Shown: positions 33,098 to 42,168 of the stretch, piece after piece | How positions within the stretch are numbered: the first letter of the stretch is position 1 | How the letters are laid out: every line of letters starts with the position of its first letter | NCBI RefSeq assembly: GCF_000153045.1 | Contig: NZ_CH724159.1 | Location: 61,261 to 125,260 of the forward strand | From: Synechococcus sp. WH 5701 | Lineage (GTDB): Bacteria; Cyanobacteriota; Cyanobacteriia; PCC-6307; Cyanobiaceae | Reading direction: 5' to 3' | Length of the DNA: 64,000 bases | Position numbers and translations under genes: made by a program | Notes under the pieces: model-generated | What the model was told of the DNA's origin: nothing | Seen by the model: the letters and a program-made list of their open reading frames with translations, nothing else | Databases searched by the model: none

Positions 33098-35305
33098 TCA
33101 GGGAGCGGGTGGCGGCGCTACCGGGGGTGGTGCCACGGGCGGCGGGGCCACAGGGGGCGGGGCCACAGGGGGCGGGGCCACAGGGAAGGAGGGGGTCACC
33201 GGCGGAGGGGCCACAGGTGCCGGTTGGGGGGCGGCCGGACGGCGCGGCGCTGGGCGGGCCGGTGTGGGCTCAGGGCCGGGAGCCGAGTCGCGGCCGGCAC
33301 CGGATCCCCTGGGCGGGAGGCTCGGGGCCGGCGCCTCCGGCAGTTCGGGCAGGGGAGGCAGGTCGCTTCCGGGCTCGCTGGGTGGTGGTGCCTGCGACGG
33401 CTTCGGCCGGTCGCGGTCTTCGCCGGGGGTGGGCAGGTTGCTGGGCCGCCCGGGCTGGAAGGTGGATTTGGCTGCTTTGGTGGGCTTGAAGGTGCCGGTG
33501 AGCACCGGCTTGGGCGGGAACTGACGCACCGGCAGGTCCTTCACCACCACGGCCATGTAGCGCCCCCAGGCCGCGGCAGCCGAACCGCTGTCGCTGCCGG
33601 TCTTGCGGTTGTTGTCGTAGCCCAGCCAGATGCCGGTGGTGAGCTGGGGGATGCCGCCGATGAACCAGAGGTCGCGGGCCCCCTCCGAGGTGCCCGTCTT
33701 GCCCGCCACGGGGCGGCCGGGCAGGGAGGCCGCACCGCCGGTGCCGCCGCTCACCACCCGCTGCAGCATCCACACCATGGCGTCGGCGATGGTGCTGTCC
33801 ACCGCCCGCCGCCCCTTGTCGCCATCCACGCGCCGGCTCCAGAGCAGCTCACCATTCGGTCCGTTGATCTCCTCGAACGGCGTGGCCGCCACAAACACCC
33901 CGCGGTTGATCACCGCCGCATAGGCCGTGGTCATGTCCAGCACGGTCTGCTCGTAGGCGCCGAGGGCCATCGGGTAGAAGCGCCCCAGCTCGCGTGTGAT
34001 CCCCAGGCTCTGGGCCGTGGCGATCACCTTGTCGAAGCCCACCTGCTGGAGCAGGCTCACCGCCACGGTGTTGAGGGAGTTCTGCAGCGCCGTGGCCAGC
34101 GACACCCGCCCCAGGTAGCGGTCGCCGAAGTTCTTGGGGCAGTACCCCGCGAAGCAGCGCTTGGCATCCACCACCGTGTCCTCCGGCTTCATGCCGGCCT
34201 TCAGGGCAGAGAGATACACAAAAAGTTTGAAGGTGGAGCCCGGTGAACGCAGGGCCTGGGTGGCGCGGTTGAACTGGCTCTTGTTGAAGTCCTTGCCGCC
34301 CACCATCGCCCGCACCAGGCCGGTGCCGGGCTCCACGGTCACCAGGGCCCCCTCCATACCGCCGTAGGCGCTGGCGTCGATCACCTTCTGGCCCTCTTCC
34401 TGCCAGGCCAGATTCAGGCTGCTGCGGATCGTCAGACCCCCAACCTCCAGCTGCTCCGCGCTCAGCACCTTGGGCAGCTCCTGCGCCACCCAGCCGGTGA
34501 AGAAGGGCGCGCGGCTGTTCCAGTACTTCGGCAGGGCGGGCTTCAGCTGCAGCTCTGAGGCCTTGGCGTCAGCCAGCTCCCCGGCATCGATGAAACCGGC
34601 CTGGGCCATCCGCTCCAGCACCACGCTGCGGCGCTGCAGAGCCAGCTCCGGGTTCACCAGCGGTGAATACACCGAGGGGGCTGGCGGCAGCCCCGCGATC
34701 AGGGCTGCCTCGGGCAGGGTCAGCTGGTCTGGGGTCTTGGAGAAGTAGATCCAGGCGGCATCGGCCACGCCGTAGGCACTGGAGCCCAGATACACGTAGT
34801 TGAGGTACTGCTCGAGAATCTGCTGCTTGCTCAGCTGCCTCTCCAGCTTTCCGGCCAGGGCCGCTTCCTTCAGCTTGCGGATCAGCGTGCGGTCCTGGCT
34901 GAGGAACACCGTGCGCGCCAGCTGCTGGGTGATCGTGCTTGCCCCCTCCTCCACCGAGCCCCGGCTGAGGTTGCGCACCATCGCCCGGGCGATGCCGGTG
35001 GGGTCAACACCTCCGTGCTGGTAGAAGCGGCGGTCTTCGGCGGCGATGAAGGCCTCCTTCACCAGCTCCGGCATCTGGCCGCTGGCCACCTTGTCGCGTG
35101 TGGCCGGGCCCAGCTTCTGCAGCACCTCCCCGTCGGCCGAGAGGATCGTCACCGTGCCCGGACGGTTGAAGGTGCTGATCCGGCGAGCATCGGGGAGCAG
35201 GCTGTCCACAGCCTTCACCAGGGTGTTCACCCCCAGCGCGGTGGCGCCTCCAGCCGCTGCGGCGAAGGCCACGACCAGCAGCAAGCGCAGCCGGCGTTTG
35301 CTCAC
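33098..35305 (-). CDS. Class A penicillin-binding protein (PBP1A-type) with proline-rich tail
   Basis: A bifunctional peptidoglycan synthase of 735 residues. A single N-terminal membrane helix precedes the glycosyltransferase domain (AAEDRRFYQHGGVDPTGIARA, STITQQLART, KLKEAALAGKLERQLSK). The transpeptidase domain has the nucleophile in SPGSTFK, then SLNTVAV and KTGTSEGARD. The last 120 residues are low complexity, Pro/Ala/Glu-rich, ending in five tandem PPVAP units encoded by 15-base repeats. That tail is not needed for catalysis and may reach through the wall or bind a partner. Confidence 0.93.
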   Translation of the reverse strand: MSKRRLRLLLVVAFAAAAGGATALGVNTLVKAVDSLLPDARRISTFNRPGTVTILSADGEVLQKLGPATRDKVASGQMPELVKEAFIAAEDRRFYQHGGVDPTGIARAMVRNLSRGSVEEGASTITQQLARTVFLSQDRTLIRKLKEAALAGKLERQLSKQQILEQYLNYVYLGSSAYGVADAAWIYFSKTPDQLTLPEAALIAGLPPAPSVYSPLVNPELALQRRSVVLERMAQAGFIDAGELADAKASELQLKPALPKYWNSRAPFFTGWVAQELPKVLSAEQLEVGGLTIRSSLNLAWQEEGQKVIDASAYGGMEGALVTVEPGTGLVRAMVGGKDFNKSQFNRATQALRSPGSTFKLFVYLSALKAGMKPEDTVVDAKRCFAGYCPKNFGDRYLGRVSLATALQNSLNTVAVSLLQQVGFDKVIATAQSLGITRELGRFYPMALGAYEQTVLDMTTAYAAVINRGVFVAATPFEEINGPNGELLWSRRVDGDKGRRAVDSTIADAMVWMLQRVVSGGTGGAASLPGRPVAGKTGTSEGARDLWFIGGIPQLTTGIWLGYDNNRKTGSDSGSAAAAWGRYMAVVVKDLPVRQFPPKPVLTGTFKPTKAAKSTFQPGRPSNLPTPGEDRDRPKPSQAPPPSEPGSDLPPLPELPEAPAPSLPPRGSGAGRDSAPGPEPTPARPAPRRPAAPQPAPVAPPPVTPSFPVAPPPVAPPPVAPPPVAPPPVAPPPAP

Positions 35306-35312
35306 AGCTCCC

Positions 35313-36296
35313 TCACATCACCAAGGTCAGGCTGCTGTGACCGATCGCCAGCGCCGTGACCAGCATCCCCAGCACCAGGAATGGCTGGGCGCTCGCCTGA
35401 TACTTCACATCAAAGGCCACCGGATCGCGCAGCAGCCAGATGTCCTGAAAGGTGATCTGGGGAATGATCAGCAGCACCAGCAGCACCGCCGCGAAGTTCT
35501 GGCCGATGGCGATCAGCACCGCCACCATCGCTAGCTGAAACAGATCGATCATGCCGGCGCTGATCCAGCTGGCCCGCCTGATGCCGAACACCACCGGCAG
35601 GCTTTGCAGCCCAAGGGCCCGGTCGCCCTCCACACTCTTGAAATCGTTCACCACCGCGATGCCCAGGCCCGCCAGGCTGTAGGCCAGGGTGAGCAGGGCC
35701 GTGGTCCAGGTGAGCTGGCCGAACAGGGCCTGGCCGGCCCACCAGGGCAGGGCGATGTAGCTGGCGCCGAGGGCGTAGTTGCCCAGCCAGCCGTTCTGCT
35801 TGAGCTTCAGCGGCGGCGCCGAATAGATGAAGCTCACGAAGGAGCCGCCCAGGGCCAGCAGCAACACCACCGGCGTGCTGTGGCCGGCCCAGAGGTCGAG
35901 CCCCCAGGCCACGGCCAGCCCCGCGATCAGAAGCACCCAGATCTGCAGCTTCACCTGGGGCAGGGAGATGGCGCCCGAGGGGATCGGCCGGTAAGGCTCG
36001 TTGATCGCGTCGATCTCGCGGTCGTAGTAGTCGTTGATGGTCTGGGTGTAGCCGGCCAGTAACGGGCCGCTCATCACCATGCAAGCCAGTGACGCGCCCA
36101 GCTCGGGAAGGGTCCAGTGGAAGTTGCCCGAAGCCGCCGCCCCGCAGATCACACCCCAGATCAGGGGGATCCAGGTGACAGGCTTCATCAGCTGCAGTCG
36201 CAGCTTCCAGATGGAACTGGTGCCGCTGGCACCTTTCATGCCAAGCAGCTGCCTGGCGCCGCCGCCGCTGGGGGTGGGTTCAGGAGCGTCGCTCAA
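35313..36296 (-). CDS. chlG: Chlorophyll synthase ChlG
   Basis: A membrane prenyltransferase of 327 residues that esterifies chlorophyllide a with a phytyl/geranylgeranyl group. The two diphosphate-binding motifs are TINDYYDREIDAINEPYRPI and VVNDFKSVEGDRALGLQSLP, both with the Asp-rich pattern of the UbiA family. About eight or nine membrane helices are visible. The start MSDAPEPTPSGGGARQLLGM, then KGASGTSSIWKLRLQLMKPV, matches cyanobacterial ChlG. It is direct evidence that the host is an oxygenic phototroph. It lies 1 base from the DUF2862 gene on the same strand. Confidence 0.97.
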   Translation of the reverse strand: MSDAPEPTPSGGGARQLLGMKGASGTSSIWKLRLQLMKPVTWIPLIWGVICGAAASGNFHWTLPELGASLACMVMSGPLLAGYTQTINDYYDREIDAINEPYRPIPSGAISLPQVKLQIWVLLIAGLAVAWGLDLWAGHSTPVVLLLALGGSFVSFIYSAPPLKLKQNGWLGNYALGASYIALPWWAGQALFGQLTWTTALLTLAYSLAGLGIAVVNDFKSVEGDRALGLQSLPVVFGIRRASWISAGMIDLFQLAMVAVLIAIGQNFAAVLLVLLIIPQITFQDIWLLRDPVAFDVKYQASAQPFLVLGMLVTALAIGHSSLTLVM

Positions 36297-36297
36297 T

Positions 36298-36531
36298 TCA
36301 GACCGCGGCGATTTCGTCGTCGAAGAACCAGCCTGTGCTGCCGTTGGCCAGCTCCACCACCACGCCGATGCCGCTGCCGTCGGTCATCTTGAAATCGCGG
36401 ACGGTGCCGGTGGCGTCGCTCTGCAGCGTTTCGACCAGCTCGGCGGGGATCTGGTCACGCACCCGCGTGATCCGAACCTTTGAACCGATCTTCACGGCGC
36501 TCGAGGGATCTGAGGTGGCAGCCTGGGACAT
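36298..36531 (-). CDS. DUF2862 conserved cyanobacterial protein
   Basis: A 77-residue protein with a small SH3-like beta fold: [37 protein letters not shown] and [16 protein letters not shown]2862 proteins are conserved in cyanobacteria and chloroplasts with no assigned reaction, and are often found beside photosynthesis genes. It is probably co-transcribed with chlG, whose start lies immediately downstream. The frame is open to 37209 opposite hisF, which is a shadow; the ATG at 36531 gives the family length. Confidence 0.88.
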   Translation of the reverse strand: MSQAATSDPSSAVKIGSKVRITRVRDQIPAELVETLQSDATGTVRDFKMTDGSGIGVVVELANGSTGWFFDDEIAAV

Positions 36532-36576
36532 GACCGGCGCGACTGGATCGGGTGGCGCAACCTTAACAGCGAGATC

Positions 36577-37410
36577 ATGGTGGCCCGGCGCATCATTCCC
36601 TGCCTCGACGTGGCCGATGGCCGGGTGGTCAAGGGCGTCAATTTCGTCGGGCTGCGCGATGCCGGTGATCCCGTCGAGCTCGCCTGCCGCTACGACGCCG
36701 CCGGCGCCGATGAGCTGGTCTTCCTCGACATCGCCGCCAGCCATCAGGGCCGCCGCACCCTGGTGGATCTGGTGCGCCGCACCGCCGAGGCCGTCACCAT
36801 CCCCTTCACCGTGGGCGGCGGCATCAGCGCGGTGGAGGGCATCACCGAGCTCCTGCGGGCCGGTGCCGACAAGGTGAGCCTCAACTCCTCGGCCGTGGCG
36901 CGGCCGGAGCTGATCGGTGAGGGCGCCCGCCGCTTCGGCTGCCAGTGCATCGTGGTCGCGATCGATGCTCGCCGCCGCGCCGATGGCTCCGGCTGGGATG
37001 TGTATGTGAAAGGGGGGCGCCAGAACACCGGTCTTGATGCGGTGGCCTGGGCGCGGCGGGTGGTGGCCCTCGGCTCCGGTGAGATCCTGCTCACCTCGAT
37101 GGATGGCGACGGCACCCAGGCCGGCTACGACCTGGAGCTCACCCGCGCCGTGGCCGAGGCGGTGGAGGTGCCGGTGATCGCCTCCGGCGGTGCAGGCAGC
37201 ATTGATCACATCGCCGCCGCCCTGGTCGAGGGCAAGGCTTCAGCGGCGTTGCTGGCCTCCCTGCTCCACGACGGCGTGCTCACGGTGCAGGAGATCAAGG
37301 CGGATCTGCTGGCGCGGGGTCTGGAGTTGCGGCCGCTGGAGGCGGAGTCGCTGGCCCTGGCCGCTGTGGCCCAGGGCCTCGCGGCCAGCCGCAAACTGTC
37401 GTTACATTGA
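36577..37410 (+). CDS. hisF: Imidazole glycerol phosphate synthase cyclase subunit HisF
   Basis: A TIM-barrel cyclase of 277 residues for histidine and purine-precursor synthesis, acting with the HisH glutaminase. The catalytic Asp residues are in [14 protein letters not shown] (near residue 11) and [12 protein letters not shown] (near 130). Phosphate-binding loops are GGGIS and ASGGAGS. The full length is present. It is divergent from the DUF2862-chlG pair. Confidence 0.97.
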   Translation: MVARRIIPCLDVADGRVVKGVNFVGLRDAGDPVELACRYDAAGADELVFLDIAASHQGRRTLVDLVRRTAEAVTIPFTVGGGISAVEGITELLRAGADKVSLNSSAVARPELIGEGARRFGCQCIVVAIDARRRADGSGWDVYVKGGRQNTGLDAVAWARRVVALGSGEILLTSMDGDGTQAGYDLELTRAVAEAVEVPVIASGGAGSIDHIAAALVEGKASAALLASLLHDGVLTVQEIKADLLARGLELRPLEAESLALAAVAQGLAASRKLSLH

Positions 37411-37453
37411 TTTAGAAGCCTTCACGTAGGCTCCCCCTTCGCATTGAACCGCC

Positions 37454-37798
37454 TTGCCGGCCCTGCAGCCGCCTCTCTCCACCGCCATCGGCCTGTTGAT
37501 GGTGGTTGTCGTGGTGGCCATGGTGGCCTGGGCGCTGCAGCTGATGCAATCGGCCAACGACCGTCGCGAATTCTCGCTGATGCTTGCCGGTTGCATGGTC
37601 TGCTCTGCTGCCGTGGGGCTCGCCACCGTGATGGTCCTCACCCTCACCGGCCCGAACCGACTCGCCTTCCGTGCCATCGGCTTTCCCCAGCCCATCGAGG
37701 AGCCCGGGATCAGCCTCGATTCGGTCAACCTGCCCTGGGATGGCTCCCTGGATTGCCTGGTCGATCCCAGCCGTTGCCCCGACCTGCGATCGTCCTGA
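37454..37798 (+). CDS. Small membrane protein of unknown function
   Basis: A protein of up to 114 residues with two hydrophobic segments (TAIGLLMVVVVVAMVAWALQL and MLAGCMVCSAAVGLATVMVL) and a conserved-looking polar C terminus with a Cys pair (LDCLVDPSRC). The start used is TTG 37454; an ATG at 37499 inside the first helix is less likely. It lies between hisF and menG on the same strand. No known motif is recognised. It is probably a picocyanobacterial protein anchored in the membrane. Confidence 0.65.
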   Translation: MPALQPPLSTAIGLLMVVVVVAMVAWALQLMQSANDRREFSLMLAGCMVCSAAVGLATVMVLTLTGPNRLAFRAIGFPQPIEEPGISLDSVNLPWDGSLDCLVDPSRCPDLRSS

Positions 37799-37822
37799 GC
37801 GTCCCCCGCTCTCATCCCGTCG

Positions 37823-38536
37823 TTGAATCCCGGTGATCCCCAGGCGGTGCGTGAGCTCTTCGAGGCCATCGCCCCCCGCTACGACCAGCTCAACGACTGG
37901 CTCTCCTTTGGTCTGCACCGCCTCTGGAAGCGCCAAGCGGCCCTCTGGTTGCGCCCCAGGCCTGGCCAGCGCCTGATCGATCTCTGCTGCGGCACCGGTG
38001 ATCTGGCCCTGGTGCTGGCCGGCAAGGTGCGACCTGGCGGGCAGGTGCTTGGCTTCGATGCCGCCAGTGCTCCCCTGCAGGTGGCCGCCGCCCGCGCCGC
38101 CCGTCAGCCCTGGCTGCCGCTGCAGTGGCGCCAGGGGGATGCCCTGGCCACCGGGCTTCCCCCCCAGTCGTTCGATGGGGCGGTGATGGCCTACGGGCTG
38201 CGCAACCTGGCCGATCCGGCCGAGGGGCTCAGGGAGCTGCGCCGGCTGTTGCGCCCCGGCGGGCGGGCGGCGGTGCTGGATTTCAACCGCCCCGATCCCT
38301 CCACCCCCGCCGGAGCGGCGGCGGCGGCCTTCCAGCGCCTTTACCTGCGCCGGCTGGTGGTGCCCACCGCCCGCCTGTTCGATCTGCCTGATCAGTACGC
38401 CTACCTCGAAGCCAGCCTGCAGCGCTTCCCCAGCGGCGCCGAGCAGGAGCAGCTGGCCCGCCGGGCGGGCTTCAGCTCAGCGCGCCACCGCCCCCTCGCT
38501 GCCGGCCAGATGGGCCTGCTCCAGCTGGTGGCCTGA
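37823..38536 (+). CDS. menG: Demethylphylloquinone/ubiquinone-type C-methyltransferase (MenG/UbiE)
   Basis: A SAM-dependent methyltransferase of 237 residues for the last step of phylloquinone synthesis, which supplies the photosystem I quinone. Family signatures are [23 protein letters not shown] motif I in [19 protein letters not shown] and [20 protein letters not shown]. No ATG lies before the conserved start, so the TTG at 37823 ([13 protein letters not shown]) is used. The assignment to MenG rather than ubiquinone synthesis follows from the cyanobacterial context. Confidence 0.92.
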   Translation: MNPGDPQAVRELFEAIAPRYDQLNDWLSFGLHRLWKRQAALWLRPRPGQRLIDLCCGTGDLALVLAGKVRPGGQVLGFDAASAPLQVAAARAARQPWLPLQWRQGDALATGLPPQSFDGAVMAYGLRNLADPAEGLRELRRLLRPGGRAAVLDFNRPDPSTPAGAAAAAFQRLYLRRLVVPTARLFDLPDQYAYLEASLQRFPSGAEQEQLARRAGFSSARHRPLAAGQMGLLQLVA

Positions 38537-38577
38537 GGCCTGCCGGTCGCCGCCAGCCGGTCCAGCCGCACGGGAGA

Positions 38578-39489
38578 ATGCCCGCCGACGGTGGCGACTC
38601 CTCCTACCCCATGCATTTCCAGGACATCATCGCCACCTTGAACAGCTTCTGGGCCGACCAGGGCTGCCTGCTGCTGCAGCCCTACGACACCGAGAAGGGC
38701 GCCGGCACGATGAGTCCCCACACGGTGCTGCGGGCGATCGGCCCCGAGCCCTGGGCCGTGGCCTACCCCGAACCCTGTCGCCGCCCCACCGACGGCCGTT
38801 ACGGCGACAATCCCAACCGCGCCCAACACTATTTCCAGTACCAGGTGCTGATCAAGCCCTCGCCGGACGGTATCCAGGAGACCTACCTGGCCTCGCTCGA
38901 AGCCCTCGGCATCCGCCAGCGCGACCACGACATCCGCTTCGTGGAGGACAACTGGGAGTCGCCCACCCTTGGTGCCTGGGGCGTGGGCTGGGAGGTGTGG
39001 CTCGATGGCATGGAGGTCACCCAGTTCACCTACTTCCAGCAGTGCGGCGGCCTCGACTGCCGGCCTGTGTCGATCGAGATCACCTACGGCCTCGAGCGCC
39101 TGGCCATGTATCTCCAGGATGTGGAGAGCATCTGGGACCTGAGCTGGAACGGCCAGCGCAGCTACGGCGATCTCTGGCTGGCCTCGGAGAAGGGTCAGTG
39201 CACCTACAACTTCGAAGCCTCCAACCCCGAACGCCTGCAGCAGTTGTTCGCCCTCTATGAGGCGGAGGCCACCGATCTGGTGGCGGCGGGCCTGCCCGCT
39301 CCGGCCCTCGATTACGTGCTCAAGTGCAGCCACACCTTCAACCTGCTCGAGGCCCGCGGCGTGATCTCGGTGACCGAGCGCACCGCCACCATCGGCCGCA
39401 TCCGCCACCTGGCGCGCCAGGTGGCCGAGGCCTGGCTGCAGGAGCGCCGCGACCTGGGCTTTCCCCTGCTGGCGGCGCCCCTCAGGTGA
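38578..39489 (+). CDS. glyQ: Glycyl-tRNA synthetase alpha subunit
   Basis: Catalytic alpha chain of the tetrameric bacterial glycyl-tRNA synthetase, about 300 residues. Class II core segments include [57 protein letters not shown] and the motif-3-like [14 protein letters not shown]. Conserved homology begins at [10 protein letters not shown] (ATG 38611), so that is a good alternative start. The beta subunit gene glyS is not adjacent, as is common in cyanobacteria. Confidence 0.95.
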   Translation: MPADGGDSSYPMHFQDIIATLNSFWADQGCLLLQPYDTEKGAGTMSPHTVLRAIGPEPWAVAYPEPCRRPTDGRYGDNPNRAQHYFQYQVLIKPSPDGIQETYLASLEALGIRQRDHDIRFVEDNWESPTLGAWGVGWEVWLDGMEVTQFTYFQQCGGLDCRPVSIEITYGLERLAMYLQDVESIWDLSWNGQRSYGDLWLASEKGQCTYNFEASNPERLQQLFALYEAEATDLVAAGLPAPALDYVLKCSHTFNLLEARGVISVTERTATIGRIRHLARQVAEAWLQERRDLGFPLLAAPLR

Positions 39490-39665
39490 AACGCAGCCTG
39501 CTGGCGGTGGTGCTGATCGCCGGCAGCTTCCAGGCGGGCCGGCTGACGGAGCGGGCGATCTGGCCCTGCCGGTTGCGGCCGCTGGCGGCCCTGGTGGCTC
39601 CGCTGCTGGGTCAGGAGTTGCCCAGTCCCCAGCTCTGTGAACTGATGCTCAGCCTGCCCGGCTGA
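39486..39665 (+). CDS. Small hydrophobic protein overlapping the glyQ stop
   Basis: A 59-residue frame beginning at a GTG that overlaps the glyQ stop (GTGA). It has an N-terminal signal-like or membrane helix ([17 protein letters not shown]) and two cysteines ([15 protein letters not shown]). No family is recognised. Coupling to glyQ and host-like composition support it, but it is short. Confidence 0.5.
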   Translation: MKRSLLAVVLIAGSFQAGRLTERAIWPCRLRPLAALVAPLLGQELPSPQLCELMLSLPG

Positions 39666-39715
39666 CGACCAGGGGCGCCTGAGCGGGGAACCCTTGCGGG
39701 GCTGGCGTTGGTCCC

Positions 39716-41785
39716 ATGCCCTTTCTGGTGGTGTCGTTGGCCCTGGCGGGGCTGGCTCTGGGCACCGTGCCCCTGGCCGCGGCCCCCCGGCTGGCCCTGC
39801 TGCTCCTGCTGGGCGCTGCCGGCCATTGGCGGGCGCGGCGGCTGGGGGCACGGCCGCTGCCGGCGCTGGCCCTGCTGGTGATCGCCCCGTCGCTGTTGCT
39901 CTGGGCGCTCTGGCGTCAGCCCCAGCCTGGCCCGCAGGATCCGGTGCAACGGCTGCAGGGCCAGGGCGGCCGTGAGCTGGTGCTGCGCGGCGAGCTCAGC
40001 AGCGATCCCCGCCAGCGCGGCGATTCGGGTGGCTGCTCGGTGCCCCTGCGCACCGCCGGTGGCCGCACCGAACTGCTGCTCGAGCCCTGCCCGCCCCTGC
40101 GCCAGGGCTGGCTGGTGGAGGCCCATGGAACCCTGCGGCGGCCGGCCTCAGGGCCCCATCCGCTGCTGAGCGGTCCGGCGGAGCGCCTGGCCCGCCGCGG
40201 CATCTGGAGCCAGCTGCGCCTGGGGGCCAGCACGGATCTGAAGGTGCTGGCGCGGCCAGCCAGCCCGATCGCCGACCTGCGCCGCCGCATGGCCGCCACC
40301 TTGATCAAGCAGGGCGGCGAGCGCCGGGGCGGAATTCTGGCGGCCCTCGTGCTCGGCAGCGCCGTGGTGCCTCTGCCGGCGGATGTGGGCGCCAGCTTCC
40401 GCGCCGCCGGCCTCTCCCACGCCCTGGCCGCCTCCGGTTTCCACCTCTCGGTGCTGCTCGGCGCCGTGATGGCCCTCGGGCGGCGGCTGCCGAGGCTCCC
40501 CCGCTGCGCCCTGGCCCTGGGGGCGATGCTGCTGTTCCTGCTGCTGGCGGGCCCCCAGCCCTCGGTGGTGCGAGCGGTGCTGATGGGTGGGGTGGCCTTT
40601 GCGGTGCTGGAGAGCGGCGGCCGCAGCCGGCCGCTGGGGGTGCTGCTGCTGAGCGTGCTGCTGATGCTGCTGGTGCAGCCCTGGTGGATGCAGGACGTGG
40701 GCTTCCAGCTCTCGGTGGCAGCCACGGCCGGGCTGATCCTCACCGCCCGCCCCCTGGAGACGGCCCTGGCGGGGCGCCTGCCGGCCTGGGCGGCGGCGGG
40801 GCTGGCGGTTCCCGTGGCCGCCTCGCTCTGGACCCTGCCGCTGCAGTTGCACCACTTCGGCATCGTGCCGTTGTACGCCGTGCCGGCCAACCTGCTGGTG
40901 GCGCCCCTGCTGAGCCCGCTCACCCTCGGCGCCATGGCGATGGCCCTCTCGGCGGTGCTGCTGCCGCCCCTGGTGCCACTGCTGGCCTGGCCGCTGCTGC
41001 CCCTGAGCGGCCTGCTGCTGGCGATCACCCGCGCCATCGCGGCCCTGCCGATGGCCCAGTGGCAGCTGGGTCGTCCCCTGCCGGTGCTGGTGCTGCTGTT
41101 CGGTCTCTCCCTGCTGCCCTGGTTGTTGCCGGGCGCGGGGGCCTGGCCGAGGCGGCTGGGCGCGGCCGGGCTGGCGCTCGTGCTGGTGTTGCACCTGGCC
41201 CTGCTCGGCGGCGATGCGCTGCTGCTGGTGCATCGCTGGAGCGGCGATCTGCTGGTGGCCCGCCACCGGGGCCGTGGCGCCCTGGTCAGTGGCCAGGCCG
41301 ATGGCCTCAGCTGCTCTGATGCCCGCAAGCTCGCGGGCGGCCTGGGCCTGGAGCGCTACGACTGGATCACCCTGCTCGACCCGGTCGCCCCAGACGATCC
41401 GGCCTGCTGGAGCGCCCAGACCTCCCTGCTGGTCTCCAGCAGCGACGGCCAGAGCAGCCTGCAGCCAGGACAACGGCTGGAGAGCCCCGGCCTCAGCCTC
41501 GCTCCCCTCAGCGGCGACAGCCAGGCCCTGGCCCTCGGCATCGGCCGCCATCGCTGGTGGCTGCTGCCCGACCCCCAGTCGCTCGAGGCCTGGAGCCATC
41601 AAGGTCCAGCCGGCGGCGAACCGGTGGCTGGGGTGTGGCTGGGCTTCCGCCCCAGCCGGCGCCAACAGCAGCAGCTGAGCGCCGCTGCCCCCCGGCGGGT
41701 GTGGCTCAGCGGCGCAGCCCCCGGGTTGCCCCAGGGCTGGAGCGCCAGCGGGGCGAATGGCTCGCTGCAGGGAGCCGCCGGCTGA
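39716..41785 (+). CDS. comEC: ComEC/Rec2-family DNA uptake channel
   Basis: A 689-residue polytopic membrane protein that carries incoming single-stranded DNA across the inner membrane during transformation. The competence domain is visible as GGILAALVLGSAVVPLPADV, FRAAGLSHALAASGFHLSVL and QDVGFQLSVAATAGL. About ten membrane helices follow. The C-terminal region is present but without the HxHxDH metallo-beta-lactamase motif, so any nuclease domain is degenerate or missing. With pilA and the minor pilins this suggests natural competence. Confidence 0.9.
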   Translation: MPFLVVSLALAGLALGTVPLAAAPRLALLLLLGAAGHWRARRLGARPLPALALLVIAPSLLLWALWRQPQPGPQDPVQRLQGQGGRELVLRGELSSDPRQRGDSGGCSVPLRTAGGRTELLLEPCPPLRQGWLVEAHGTLRRPASGPHPLLSGPAERLARRGIWSQLRLGASTDLKVLARPASPIADLRRRMAATLIKQGGERRGGILAALVLGSAVVPLPADVGASFRAAGLSHALAASGFHLSVLLGAVMALGRRLPRLPRCALALGAMLLFLLLAGPQPSVVRAVLMGGVAFAVLESGGRSRPLGVLLLSVLLMLLVQPWWMQDVGFQLSVAATAGLILTARPLETALAGRLPAWAAAGLAVPVAASLWTLPLQLHHFGIVPLYAVPANLLVAPLLSPLTLGAMAMALSAVLLPPLVPLLAWPLLPLSGLLLAITRAIAALPMAQWQLGRPLPVLVLLFGLSLLPWLLPGAGAWPRRLGAAGLALVLVLHLALLGGDALLLVHRWSGDLLVARHRGRGALVSGQADGLSCSDARKLAGGLGLERYDWITLLDPVAPDDPACWSAQTSLLVSSSDGQSSLQPGQRLESPGLSLAPLSGDSQALALGIGRHRWWLLPDPQSLEAWSHQGPAGGEPVAGVWLGFRPSRRQQQQLSAAAPRRVWLSGAAPGLPQGWSASGANGSLQGAAG

Positions 41786-41861
41786 TGGCCCCGTGCAGAT
41801 GAATCCGTAGAGTGAGTCCTGGCTGATCCACCGGTGTCTGCGGGCACGGGAGGTTGGTCCT

Positions 41862-41946
41862 GGAGAGGTGGCTGAGTGGTCGAAAGCGAACGACTCGAAA
41901 TCGTTTGAAGGGAAACCTTCCGTGGGTTCGAATCCCACCCTCTCCG
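41862..41946 (+). tRNA. tRNA-Ser (anticodon CGA), island integration target
   Basis: An 85-base cloverleaf with acceptor GGAGAGG/CCTCTCC, anticodon loop CTCGAAA (anticodon CGA), a long serine-type variable arm (GAAGGGAAACCTTC) and T arm GTGGGTTCGAATCCCAC. No CCA is encoded. The integrase gene and the accessory island begin about 220 bases downstream in the same orientation, so the 3' end of this gene is the likely attachment site. Confidence 0.96.
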
Positions 41947-42168
41947 TTTTCACAGGATCCGAAGGGATCCGCGGAAATCCTGAAACCGTTGCGGGGCAGT
42001 CGAACTGCCCTTTGGGGTCGTCCGGGCAGATCCGCCGAGAGTCCGCTACAGCCGCTGCGGATGACGGTATTTTTGACGGTATAGCCAGCCGGGTCCGGGC
42101 CTATACCGTCACCCTGCTTGCTGAACCGCCGACATCCCTCCCGCGCCAGCGTTCCGGCGCTGTCCGCC

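Noticed and set aside
41925..41946. Search for a second copy of the tRNA-Ser 3' end as right attachment site
   Set aside because: No repeat of GGTTCGAATCCCACCCTCTC was found to the right within the window, so no attR is annotated.
40148..41953. 601-codon minus-strand frame opposite comEC, covering tRNA-Ser
   Set aside because: Gln/His-rich shadow that also reads through the tRNA gene.
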